The position numbers and the translations under genes were made by a program. DNA of 8,504 nt from assembly GCA_030431165.1 (NCBI GenBank), contig JAUIJQ010000105.1:1-8504 (forward strand). The letters are read 5' to 3'. Shown piece after piece: positions 1-6,961 of the stretch. Under the pieces are notes generated by a model, which was not told the DNA's origin, made no database searches, and worked only from the letters and a program-made list of their open reading frames with translations. The stretch comes from Rhodothermia bacterium (GTDB lineage Bacteria > Bacteroidota > Rhodothermia > Rhodothermales > JABDKH01). Every line of letters begins with the position of its first letter. The first letter of the stretch is position 1.

Positions 1-455
1 TGACTGCTTTGCCTTTCGGAAATGGAGCGGAGCGTGTATTGGGCAATCGCAACCTTGGAGCATCCTTTTCGGGTCTCGATTTCAACCGCCACGGAAAGGC
101 TCACCTTTGCCGAGCGCTGCAGGAAGGAATCGTATTCAGTTTTCAATACGGAATCGAATTGATGAAGCCGCTTGGTTTGGAAATTTCCAAAATCCGGGCA
201 GGCAAGGCGAACATGTTCCTTAGCAGCCTGTTTTGCAAAACCCTATCGGGTGTCAGCGGCGCGGGCATTGACATGTATGAGACTGACGGCTCGCTGGGCG
301 CGGCACGTGGAGCAGGCGTGGGAGCGGGCGTATACTCCTCTTTGTCGGAGGCCTTCTCGTCTTTGAAGAAGGTCGGCGAAGTGGAACCAGTGGAGGCTGG
401 ATACCAAGAGGCCTACACTCGCTGGAAGGCGGCTCTAGAGTCGAAACTTTCGTAA
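1..455 (+). CDS. xylB: Xylulokinase, C-terminal part (5' end cut by window edge)
   Basis: This is the C-terminal end of an FGGY-family carbohydrate kinase, most likely xylulokinase, which phosphorylates D-xylulose with ATP to xylulose 5-phosphate in the cytoplasm. The frame is open from the left edge (first whole codon at 3) to TAA at 453-455, about 150 residues of a protein usually near 490-500. A TTG at 9 is in frame but lies inside the conserved stretch TALPFGNGAERVLGN, so it is not the start. Visible landmarks are PFGNGAER, GLDFNRH, EGIVFSFQYG, the nucleotide-site segment IRAGKANMF and the late LGAARGAGVGAG motif, which match Bacteroidota-type xylulokinases. The N-terminal domain and the catalytic aspartate lie outside the window. 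The next gene, 42 bases downstream on the same strand, is xylose isomerase, which supports the substrate assignment over other FGGY sugars. Hand-counted GC over the first 300 bases is about 53%, lower than genes further right. Confidence 0.9.
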   Translation, partial: TALPFGNGAERVLGNRNLGASFSGLDFNRHGKAHLCRALQEGIVFSFQYGIELMKPLGLEISKIRAGKANMFLSSLFCKTLSGVSGAGIDMYETDGSLGAARGAGVGAGVYSSLSEAFSSLKKVGEVEPVEAGYQEAYTRWKAALESKLS

Positions 456-497
456 CTCAAACGGAAACCCCCATAACTAAGTTTTAGAAAACGTATC

Positions 498-1829
498 ATG
501 AGTATCATTACAGGAGACAAAGAATACTTCCCGGGAATCGGGGAAATTAAGTTTGAAGGCCGCGACAGCGACAATCCGCTTGCATTCAAGTGGTACAATC
601 CGGATCAGGAAATCGCTGGCAAAAAGATGAAGGACTTGTTCAAGTTCTCGATCGCCTACTGGCACACATTCTGTGGCGTTGGCGGAGACCCATTCGGTCC
701 TGGCACCAAGGATTTCCCTTGGAACGAAGGCGGCGACACCGTTTCTCGCGCCAAGGCTAAGGCGGACGCGGCGTTCGAGTTCATTACCAAGATCGGTGCT
801 CCGTACTTCTGTTTCCACGACGTCGATGTTGTGGATGAAGGCGCTTCCGGTTTCGCGGAATTTGAGAAGAACCTCGCGACCACAGTTGAGTATCTCAAGG
901 AGAAGCAAGCGGCCTCTGGCGTAAAATTACTTTGGGGTACGGCTAATCTCTTCAGCAATCCACGCTACATGAACGGAGCGTCGACCAACCCTGATTTCCC
1001 GACGGTCGCTTACGCAGGCGCTCAGCTGAAGAACGCAATCGACGCAACGATCGCGCTGAATGGCGAGAACTACGTTTTCTGGGGTGGCCGCGAAGGCTAC
1101 ATGTCGCTCCTCAACACAGACATGAAACGTGAGCAGGAGCATCTTGCAAGATTCCTCCAGGCCGCGCGAGACTACGCCCGCGGTCAAGGCTTTACGGGAA
1201 CGTTTCTCATTGAACCGAAGCCCTGTGAGCCAAGCAAGCATCAGTACGACTACGATTCGGCCACCGTCGTCGGATTCCTGCGTCACTTTGATCTGGCTGA
1301 CGACTTTAAGTTGAACATCGAGGTGAACCATGCAACGCTCTCGGGACACACGTTCGAGCATGAGTTGCAGGTAGCCGCAGACGCCGGGTTGCTGGGCAGT
1401 ATCGACGCCAACCGTGGTGACGAGCAAAATGGCTGGGACACTGACCAGTTTCCGAACAACGTGCGTGAGCTTACGCGCGCAATGCTTGTGATACTTCGTG
1501 CCGGCGGACTCGGGTCGGGCGGTGTAAACTTTGACGCAAAGCTCCGACGCAACTCGACCGACCGCGCCGATATATTCCACGCACACATTGGCGGCATGGA
1601 CACATTTGCGCGGGCACTTCTGGCAGCCGACGCGCTACTGACCGAATCACCGCTCGAGTCCATGCGGGCGACACGCTACGCGTCGTTTGATAGCGGCAAC
1701 GGCAAAGCCTTCGAATCGGGCACGCTCAGCCTCAGCGAAATGCACCAGCTTGCCGCAAAGGCCGGCGAGCCGGATATGCGGAGCGGTCAACAGGAACTCT
1801 ACGAGAACGTCGTCAGCCGCTTTGTCTAG
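498..1829 (+). CDS. xylA: Xylose isomerase (class II)
   Basis: Converts D-xylose to D-xylulose in the cytoplasm using two divalent metal ions. The 443-residue length and N-terminal extension fit class II isomerases. The catalytic pair is H107/D110 in YFCFHDVD. Metal ligands appear at E239 (LIEPKP, with K241), E275 and H278 (NIEVNHA), D303 (SIDANRGD), D314 and D316 (GWDTDQF) and D346 (NFDAKLR). From E239 onward these keep a constant offset of seven from the E. coli XylA residues as I remember them, so the active site looks complete. The ATG at 498 is chosen because it gives the usual N-terminus, with EYFPGIG near residue 9. No clear Shine-Dalgarno sequence precedes it; the leader is AT-rich. 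It lies 42 bases after xylB and 30 bases before the symporter gene, so the three are probably co-transcribed, with any promoter upstream of the window. Confidence 0.97.
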   Translation: MSIITGDKEYFPGIGEIKFEGRDSDNPLAFKWYNPDQEIAGKKMKDLFKFSIAYWHTFCGVGGDPFGPGTKDFPWNEGGDTVSRAKAKADAAFEFITKIGAPYFCFHDVDVVDEGASGFAEFEKNLATTVEYLKEKQAASGVKLLWGTANLFSNPRYMNGASTNPDFPTVAYAGAQLKNAIDATIALNGENYVFWGGREGYMSLLNTDMKREQEHLARFLQAARDYARGQGFTGTFLIEPKPCEPSKHQYDYDSATVVGFLRHFDLADDFKLNIEVNHATLSGHTFEHELQVAADAGLLGSIDANRGDEQNGWDTDQFPNNVRELTRAMLVILRAGGLGSGGVNFDAKLRRNSTDRADIFHAHIGGMDTFARALLAADALLTESPLESMRATRYASFDSGNGKAFESGTLSLSEMHQLAAKAGEPDMRSGQQELYENVVSRFV

Positions 1830-1859
1830 ACGCCCCCGACCATCCAGCCAGCGCGCTTT

Positions 1860-3527
1860 ATGAATGCCATAACAACCGTCGACTGGATCGTCGTCGCCGG
1901 GTATTTCGCCGCAGTCTTCGGGATTGCTTTCTGGGCAATTCGTCGAGAACGCAGTGGCGACGAATCGTCAGCCGACTACTTCCTCGCCGGTCGCAACGCC
2001 GGATGGTTTGTCGTGGGCGCTTCGCTCTTCGCCTCCAATATCGGCTCGGAGCACCTCGTTGGCCTCGCGGGGGCCGGTGCCTCCGGCGGACTCGCGCTCG
2101 GACAGTTTGAGCTACAGGCGTCGTTAATCCTGCTCCTGCTGGGTTGGGTTTTTGTACCGTTCTACATCCGCTCAGGCGTATTTACGATGCCTGAGTTTCT
2201 GGAGCGTCGCTACTCCCCTGCCGCTAGGTGGTATCTGTCGTCGGTATCGGTTGTTGGCTATGTGCTGACGAAGATCTCCGTGACGATCTACGCGGGTGGC
2301 GTTGTGTTCGAATCATTGATGGGCCTCAACTTCTGGACGGGCGCTCTGATCGTTGTCATCGTCACCGGCATCTACACCGTGCTGGGCGGATTACGCGCCG
2401 TACTCTACACAGATGTCATGCAAGCCGTTGTGCTGATTGCTGGCGCTGTGCTGGTGACCATCATCGGGCTCGTGCGACTAGGCGGGTGGGACGTCATGGT
2501 TGAAACAGCCGGGCCCGGCTTCTTCAACATGTGGAAGCCTATCTCCCACCCCGATTTCCCCTGGACGGGAATCGCGTTTGGCGCGCCCATCATCGCCATC
2601 TGGTACTGGTGTACCGATCAGTTTATTGTTCAGCGGACGCTGTCAGCACGCGGCATTGACGACGCACGCCGCGGTACAATCTTCGCCGGCTTTCTGAAGC
2701 AGCTCCCGCTGTTCATCTTTGTCATTCCCGGCGTTATCGCGTACTGCCTCGCGCAGCAGAATCAGATCAACCTCGAATCCGCCGATCAGGCATTGCCGAC
2801 ACTTGTGGCCGCGCTACTTCCGGTCGGCGTAAAGGGACTCGTCGTGGCCGGGCTCATCGCCGCCCTCATGTCGAGCCTCTCGTCTGTGTTCAACTCGTGC
2901 TCAACGCTGATCACGTTTGACATCTACAAGAAGCTTCGTCCATCAACCTCGGATGCGCGTCTTGTCGTTGTTGGCCAGATATCAACGATCGTCCTTGTCC
3001 TGCTCGGCATCCTCTGGATCCCGATTATGCAGAACATATCGGGTACGCTGTATCAGTATCTGCAGAGCGTGCAGGCCTACATTTCGCCGCCGATTGCTGC
3101 AGTATTTCTGCTCGGACTTTTTTGGAAACGCATCAATGCCGCCGGTGCCATTGCCGCGCTCGTCACCGGCTTCGTGTTGGGCATGGGCCGACTCGTGGCC
3201 GAGCTGAACAAGGGCAGCCTCGATGGTTTCCTGTACACGTTCGCGGACATCAACTTCATGCACGTTGCGATTTTTCTGTTTGCAATCTGCGTGGTGGTTC
3301 TGGTTGTGGTGAGCCTGCTGACGGCGGCTCCTGATCCGGCCCGCATCGCCGGACTCACGTTCGGCTCACGCGAGGCGGCAATACCCGCGCCAAGCGACGA
3401 CACGGAGGGCCCAACGGCAATCGTCGGCCACCTCGACACCGATCCCTCGAAGCGCCGCGTCGACGTCGTGTTGTCGTGGATCATCGTCGTGATCGTCGCA
3501 CTGGTAATGATCTGGTTTACCGGGTAG
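1860..3527 (+). CDS. Sodium/solute symporter, SGLT-type, probably xylose importer
   Basis: A 555-residue inner-membrane transporter of the SSS family, expected to couple sodium entry to sugar uptake. Hydrophobic segments run through the whole protein, with a hydrophilic stretch at about 490-536 before a final helix at about 537-553, as in SGLT proteins. Family marks include FLAGRNAGWF (41-50), SNIGSEHLVGLAG (59-71), GGLRAVLYTDVMQ (176-188) and GLIAALMSSLSSVFNS (331-346). By alignment from memory to vSGLT and human SGLT1, sodium-site residues A58, I61, A335, S338 and S339 are kept, as are sugar-site N60, H65 and Q402. The sugar-site lysine after the QRTLSA motif is arginine (R264). The ATG at 1860 gives a normal N-terminus; no Shine-Dalgarno sequence is visible. 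Its position 30 bases after xylA suggests xylose as substrate, but SSS specificity cannot be read from sequence and another sugar is possible. Confidence 0.93.
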   Translation: MNAITTVDWIVVAGYFAAVFGIAFWAIRRERSGDESSADYFLAGRNAGWFVVGASLFASNIGSEHLVGLAGAGASGGLALGQFELQASLILLLLGWVFVPFYIRSGVFTMPEFLERRYSPAARWYLSSVSVVGYVLTKISVTIYAGGVVFESLMGLNFWTGALIVVIVTGIYTVLGGLRAVLYTDVMQAVVLIAGAVLVTIIGLVRLGGWDVMVETAGPGFFNMWKPISHPDFPWTGIAFGAPIIAIWYWCTDQFIVQRTLSARGIDDARRGTIFAGFLKQLPLFIFVIPGVIAYCLAQQNQINLESADQALPTLVAALLPVGVKGLVVAGLIAALMSSLSSVFNSCSTLITFDIYKKLRPSTSDARLVVVGQISTIVLVLLGILWIPIMQNISGTLYQYLQSVQAYISPPIAAVFLLGLFWKRINAAGAIAALVTGFVLGMGRLVAELNKGSLDGFLYTFADINFMHVAIFLFAICVVVLVVVSLLTAAPDPARIAGLTFGSREAAIPAPSDDTEGPTAIVGHLDTDPSKRRVDVVLSWIIVVIVALVMIWFTG

Positions 3528-3547
3528 CTGCCTTCCTCCCGGTAAGC
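3515..3547. terminator. Hairpin at convergent 3' ends, possible bidirectional terminator
   Basis: TTACCGGG at 3517-3524 is the exact reverse complement of CCCGGTAA at 3538-3545. Allowing one G-U pair (3516 with 3546) and a G-C pair (3515 with 3547) gives a ten-pair stem around a 13-base loop. The symporter stop codon TAG (3525-3527) sits at the start of the loop. The hairpin lies between the convergent symporter and sulfatase genes. Neither side has a run of T after the stem, so it is not a textbook intrinsic terminator. It may protect mRNA 3' ends or act as a weak two-way terminator. Confidence 0.45.
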
Positions 3548-3588
3548 GGTTCGACAGGATTTGACCTGACCTATCGGAGCGTGGGATC

Positions 3589-5130
3589 TTATTGTTCAGC
3601 GCGTGTTGGAAACCGTGCGTCGACGGCAGCGAGCCAGGTATCCAGCCGGGACGACAAATCCGCGGCCACGTCGCTACGCTCGCGTGACGCGTCGTGGGCC
3701 TCCGAGATGTCTGTCGCCAGATTGTATAGCTCTTCGCGCCCGTCCTCGTAAAACCGGATCAGCTTCCAGGCGCCAACGCGGATTGCAGACCCCGGGCTGC
3801 CTCCCTGGTTTCCATAGTGCGGGTAGTGCCAGAACAGCGGGCGCAGCGTGTCAACGGCCCCACCGTCACGCCCAAGCAGCGGCAGGAGGCTTGCCCCGTC
3901 GGCATGCTGGTCCGGCACAGCGTCGATACCCGTTGCGTCAAGGATGGTCGGATAAAAATCGGTGCTGACAACGGGCGTCGCGATCGTCGATCCAGGCGTT
4001 GTAACACCCGGCCACCGTATCACCATCGGCTCGCGAATTCCTCCCTCGTACAACCAGCCCTTCCCGGCTCTTAGAGGGACGTTTGAAGTCGGATGTCCCT
4101 CGGACGTACTCAATCCTCCGTTGTCAGACATAAACACAACAAGCGTGTTGTCAGCAGCGCCTGATTCTTCAAGCGCCCGCAATACCGTCCCAACGGCCTC
4201 GTCCATCGCCTCAACCATCGCGGCGTAAACAGCGTGATTCTGAACAAGGCGCACCGCTCTTTCTCCCTCAGTGCCCCAGGCGTCTGGCGGTGCTGTCACC
4301 GACTTCCGCTCATACTTCGCCTGCAGGTCCGGACGCGCAAGCAACGGCGTGTGGACTGAGTAGAACGACAAAAAGGCAAAGAACGGCTTGTCGCTTTCAG
4401 CCCGAACAAATGCTGCAGTCTCTTCCGCGAGCCGCGCGGGAAGGTGCTCACCAGCCGGTCCGTCATCCAGCTTCGGATTGCCGTACGGCGAGAAGTACCG
4501 GTCGCCGCCGTAGGGACCACCTCGCTCCCATCCGCCTTTGTTGATCTCAAAGCCATGGTCTTCGGGGTAAGAGCCTTCTTTACCCAGGTGCCACTTTCCG
4601 GCAAAGAACGTGCGGTACCCCGCGTCGCGCAGCGCCTCGGCAATCGTCATCTCGTCGTGCGGAAGACTGTCGATGTAAGGAGCCGGCAGCAGCGGCTTTG
4701 ATCGTGTCGCGTGTGTCCCGACGTTGTCTGGCTGTGGCGCACCAAACCAATCCGTCGTGTTCAATCGACCCGGGTTTTTGCCCGTCATGATGCTTGCGCG
4801 TGTCGGGCTACAAACGGGCGAGGCAGCGTAGGCCGCGGTGAACCGCGTGCCCGCAGCAGCGAGCGCGTCGATGTGGGGCGTTTCGTAGAAGGTATCCGTG
4901 TTAAAAGCACCCACGTCCATGTATCCCAGATCGTCAGCAAGGATAAACAAGACGTTAGGCGGACGCCGCGTGCCCGCGCTCAGGTCGGCACCTGTGTCAG
5001 ATGCTGCGTAAAATGCTGCGTCAGATGCTGTGTCAGAACCTGGTCTTGCACATCCGGCCAGCCCAGCCCCGCAAACAGCAAGACAAAAGGAAAGCGCGAC
5101 CAGACACCGTAAGGGAAAGGGACTAATCAT
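3589..5130 (-). CDS. Type I sulfatase, predicted lipoprotein
   Basis: A 513-residue sulfatase of the formylglycine (S1, arylsulfatase A-like) family that would remove sulfate esters, probably from a carbohydrate. The start at 5130 is chosen because it puts a clean lipoprotein signal at the N-terminus: hydrophobic core at about 6-25 and lipobox LAGC with the lipid-bearing cysteine at C27. A longer in-frame ATG at 5187 adds 19 residues before the signal and overlaps the divergent gene. After a repeat-built linker (about 31-50) come metal ligands D66/D67 (ILADDLGY), the modified-cysteine motif C107-SPTR, K179/H181 (AGKWHLG), H260 (YSVHTP), D336/N337 (MSDNGG) and K357, so it looks active. The C-terminal FWHYPHYG and LYNL motifs are family-typical. 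Maturation needs a formylglycine-generating enzyme, not found here. The GRLNTTDW and FWHYPHY segments recall SulfAtlas S1_16, but subfamily and substrate are uncertain. It converges on the symporter gene and is not in the xylose operon. Confidence 0.94.
   Translation of the reverse strand: MISPFPLRCLVALSFCLAVCGAGLAGCARPGSDTASDAAFYAASDTGADLSAGTRRPPNVLFILADDLGYMDVGAFNTDTFYETPHIDALAAAGTRFTAAYAASPVCSPTRASIMTGKNPGRLNTTDWFGAPQPDNVGTHATRSKPLLPAPYIDSLPHDEMTIAEALRDAGYRTFFAGKWHLGKEGSYPEDHGFEINKGGWERGGPYGGDRYFSPYGNPKLDDGPAGEHLPARLAEETAAFVRAESDKPFFAFLSFYSVHTPLLARPDLQAKYERKSVTAPPDAWGTEGERAVRLVQNHAVYAAMVEAMDEAVGTVLRALEESGAADNTLVVFMSDNGGLSTSEGHPTSNVPLRAGKGWLYEGGIREPMVIRWPGVTTPGSTIATPVVSTDFYPTILDATGIDAVPDQHADGASLLPLLGRDGGAVDTLRPLFWHYPHYGNQGGSPGSAIRVGAWKLIRFYEDGREELYNLATDISEAHDASRERSDVAADLSSRLDTWLAAVDARFPTRAEQ
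4990..5037 (-). repeat. Four tandem 12-base repeats in the sulfatase linker
   Basis: Read on the minus strand, four adjacent in-frame 12-base units follow TCTGACRCAGSW-like variants: TCTGACACAGCA (5026-5037), TCTGACGCAGCA (5014-5025), TTTTACGCAGCA (5002-5013) and TCTGACACAGGT (4990-5001). They encode SDTA, SDAA, FYAA and SDTG, and a weaker fifth unit ADLS follows. The array sits just after the lipid-anchored cysteine and before the catalytic domain, so changes in copy number would lengthen or shorten the tether without shifting the frame. Confidence 0.8.
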
Positions 5131-5139
5131 GGCGAATGT

Positions 5140-5151
5140 GTAACCGGTCAC
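5140..5151. promoter_or_regulatory. Near-palindrome in divergent intergenic region
   Basis: GTAACCGGTCAC matches its own reverse complement at 10 of 12 positions, around a perfect ACCGGT core. It lies in the 55-base gap between the divergent sulfatase and DUF1295 genes, 10 bases upstream of the chosen sulfatase start. That is a plausible place for an operator, but a site this short can arise by chance and no regulator gene is present. Confidence 0.2.
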
Positions 5152-5157
5152 CTGCGT

Positions 5158-5164
5158 TATCTTG
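5158..5164 (+). promoter_or_regulatory. Possible Bacteroidota-type -7 promoter element
   Basis: TATCTTG resembles the Bacteroidota -7 consensus TAnnTTTG with one T missing. It lies about 21 bases upstream of the ATG at 5186, a workable distance for a short leader driving the DUF1295/cyclotransferase pair. No convincing -33 element was identified, so this is only a candidate. Confidence 0.2.
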
Positions 5165-5185
5165 CTGGAAAGTACGGCCGACAAC

Positions 5186-5992
5186 ATGGAATCGCTCTGG
5201 CACGTCGGGCCGCTTGCCGGCGGCGCGATCCTCGCTTATGTCACGCTGATCTGGCTGCAAAGCCTGCGGCTTCGCGATTCAGGCATCATGGATGTTGCCT
5301 GGGGGCCGGGCTTTGTTATTGCCACGCTGGCTGCGATTGTGGCATCGGGCAGTCTGGACGCGCTCACGGCCCGTCCGGCGCGAGTTGTACTTGTACTTGC
5401 GATGGTCGCTATTTGGGCCGCACGCCTCTCGTTGCACATCGGCTTCCGCAACCACGGTCAGCCCGAGGACTATCGCTACGCTGCCTGGCGCCGGGAAGCG
5501 GGCAATGCATGGTGGTGGCGGTCATACTTCAAGGTGTTCCTGCTGCAGGGACTCGTGATGTGGATCGTTGCGACGCCGCTACTCCTCGCGACAACCGCGT
5601 CAGCACCCGAGTCACTACAGGCACTCGATATTCTCGGCGTAGCGTTATGGCTGTTCGGATTCCTGTTCGAAGCTGTCGCTGACGAACAGTTGCGGCGTTT
5701 CAAATCCGACCCGGCGAACTCAGGTCACGTAATGCAGAGCGGACTCTGGCGCTTCTCGCGCCATCCCAATTACTTTGGTGAATCCGTTTTGTGGTGGGGT
5801 TTCTGGATTGTTGCCTGCGCCGTTCCGTTTGGCTGGGCGACGGTTGTCTCGCCAGTTCTCATGACCTGGTTGCTGCTCCGTGTCTCTGGTGTTGCCATGC
5901 TCGAACGCGGGCTGACAAATACAAAGCCGGGGTACGACGCGTACCGGCGCCGAACAAACGCCTTCTTTCCCGGGCCGCCCCGCACTCGTTGA
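5186..5992 (+). CDS. DUF1295 membrane protein, steroid 5-alpha-reductase-like
   Basis: A 268-residue multi-pass inner-membrane protein of the DUF1295 family, which belongs to the steroid 5-alpha-reductase / isoprenylcysteine methyltransferase-like superfamily. Hydrophobic segments are seen at about 11-27, 38-54, 66-86, 115-136, 147-165, 201-214 and 217-235. The family signature is GLWRFSRHPNYFGE (186-199) followed by WWGFW (203-207), and near the C-terminus ERGLTNTKPGYDAYRRRT then NAFFPGPP. These are the presumed cofactor-binding parts, by analogy with the superfamily. The ATG at 5186 is preferred to an in-frame TTG at 5162, which would lengthen the overlap with the divergent sulfatase leader and adds nothing conserved. 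The gene ends in a double stop, TGATGA, 15 bases before the next gene, so the two are probably co-transcribed. The substrate is unknown: oxidoreductase action on a lipid or terpenoid is a guess, and methyl transfer is the alternative. Confidence 0.87.
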   Translation: MESLWHVGPLAGGAILAYVTLIWLQSLRLRDSGIMDVAWGPGFVIATLAAIVASGSLDALTARPARVVLVLAMVAIWAARLSLHIGFRNHGQPEDYRYAAWRREAGNAWWWRSYFKVFLLQGLVMWIVATPLLLATTASAPESLQALDILGVALWLFGFLFEAVADEQLRRFKSDPANSGHVMQSGLWRFSRHPNYFGESVLWWGFWIVACAVPFGWATVVSPVLMTWLLLRVSGVAMLERGLTNTKPGYDAYRRRTNAFFPGPPRTR

Positions 5993-6007
5993 TGACCTTA
6001 CGGACGC

Positions 6008-6961
6008 ATGCCTTCCCGGAAGCGAACATCAAGCCTGCAACGACCAACGTTTGACGGTGAGCGTGCGCTACGCCTTCTTGAGCGGCAGTGTGCGTTTGGT
6101 CCGCGCGCGCCGGGGACCGACGGACACCGGGACTGCCTGAGGTTCATTCATGGCGAGTTCGAGCGACTCGACATTCGCGTCACGCTGCAGGAATTCTCGT
6201 TTCCAAGCCGGCGACTGCCTGGTACGACGTTCCACGGCACAAACGTCGTCGCGAGCATTAGTCCGCGCGGTGGAGCTCGTCGCTGGGGACGCATAGCTAG
6301 CCGGGGACGTTCGGGGCGCCGGAGACACGCCCTGATCTGCGCGCATTGGGATACGCGTGCACGCGCCGACGAAGAAGATGACCCTAGCCGCTGGGATGAC
6401 CCGGTCCCCGGTGCAAACGACGGTGCGTCGGGAACTGCCGTAGTGCTTGAACTTGCACGGGCGCTGGCGCTTTCTCCACCGCCGCGCGGCGTTGAGCTTG
6501 TGCTGTTTGATCTCGAAGACCAGGGAGACGCCGGATACTACGCGGAACACAAGCGAGCGGACCCGTTCTGTCTTGGTTCGGCGCACTACGCGGCGAGAAT
6601 GACGCGACCTCCAGCGTACGGAATCCTGGTGGACATGGTTGGCGCTGCTGACATGCGAATCGAGATGGAGGGCTACTCGCTCAAGCACGCCCCGCACCTG
6701 ACGCGGAGGTTGTTCGATCATGCCGCACAGGCGGACGAGACGCGCTTCGTATCCGTGCCGGGAGACGAGGTAATTGATGACCATGTACCGTTCCTGAAGC
6801 GCGGCATTCCGTTCGTCAACGTGATCGACTGTCGGTATCCGCACTGGCACACGTTGGCAGACACACCAGATAAATGCAGCGCGAAAAGTCTGCAGGTTGT
6901 GGGCGACACAATCCTCGCGATGTTGTTTGACGACCGCGCAACCGAGCCGCTCGAAGGCTAG
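6008..6961 (+). CDS. Glutaminyl-peptide cyclotransferase-like M28 metalloenzyme
   Basis: A 317-residue protein of the M28 peptidase fold that best fits glutaminyl-peptide cyclotransferases, zinc enzymes that turn N-terminal glutamine into pyroglutamate. Motifs in order: AHWDTR (112-117), VPGANDGASGTAVVLELA (133-150) with presumed zinc ligand D138, LVLFDLEDQGD (164-174) with presumed base E170 and ligand D171, GILVDMVG (205-212), DDHVPFL (257-263) and YPHWHTLADTPDKCS (277-291) with final ligand H281. The ATG at 6008 is the only ATG available in this frame: stop codons at 5990-5995 lie just upstream. The N-terminus is charged (MPSRKRTSSLQRP) and shows no signal peptide, unlike the usually exported enzymes of this group. 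An arginine-rich insert at about 88-107 precedes AHWDTR. It follows the DUF1295 gene by 15 bases and converges on the ABC transporter gene. An M28 aminopeptidase is the main alternative. Confidence 0.85.
   Translation: MPSRKRTSSLQRPTFDGERALRLLERQCAFGPRAPGTDGHRDCLRFIHGEFERLDIRVTLQEFSFPSRRLPGTTFHGTNVVASISPRGGARRWGRIASRGRSGRRRHALICAHWDTRARADEEDDPSRWDDPVPGANDGASGTAVVLELARALALSPPPRGVELVLFDLEDQGDAGYYAEHKRADPFCLGSAHYAARMTRPPAYGILVDMVGAADMRIEMEGYSLKHAPHLTRRLFDHAAQADETRFVSVPGDEVIDDHVPFLKRGIPFVNVIDCRYPHWHTLADTPDKCSAKSLQVVGDTILAMLFDDRATEPLEG

Noticed and set aside
481..492. Inverted repeat GTTTTAGAAAAC just before xylA, considered as an operator or leader hairpin
   Set aside because: The arms are only five A/T-rich bases with a two-base gap, too tight for a stable hairpin and likely by chance in an AT-rich leader.
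927..1586. 219-codon minus-strand open frame opposite xylA
   Set aside because: The plus strand encodes all metal ligands of xylose isomerase here; the reverse frame shows no recognisable domain.
4711..5112. Plus-strand frame with a cysteine-rich repeat (CVRCCVKCCVRCC), suggestive of a small metal-binding protein
   Set aside because: The cysteine pattern is just the antisense reading of the 12-base linker repeats of the sulfatase, whose catalytic residues are intact on the other strand.
5131..5187. Upstream ATG at 5187 as the sulfatase start (19 extra residues)
   Set aside because: It would bury the lipoprotein signal behind 19 residues and overlap the divergent gene's start; the ATG at 5130 gives a normal signal with lipobox.
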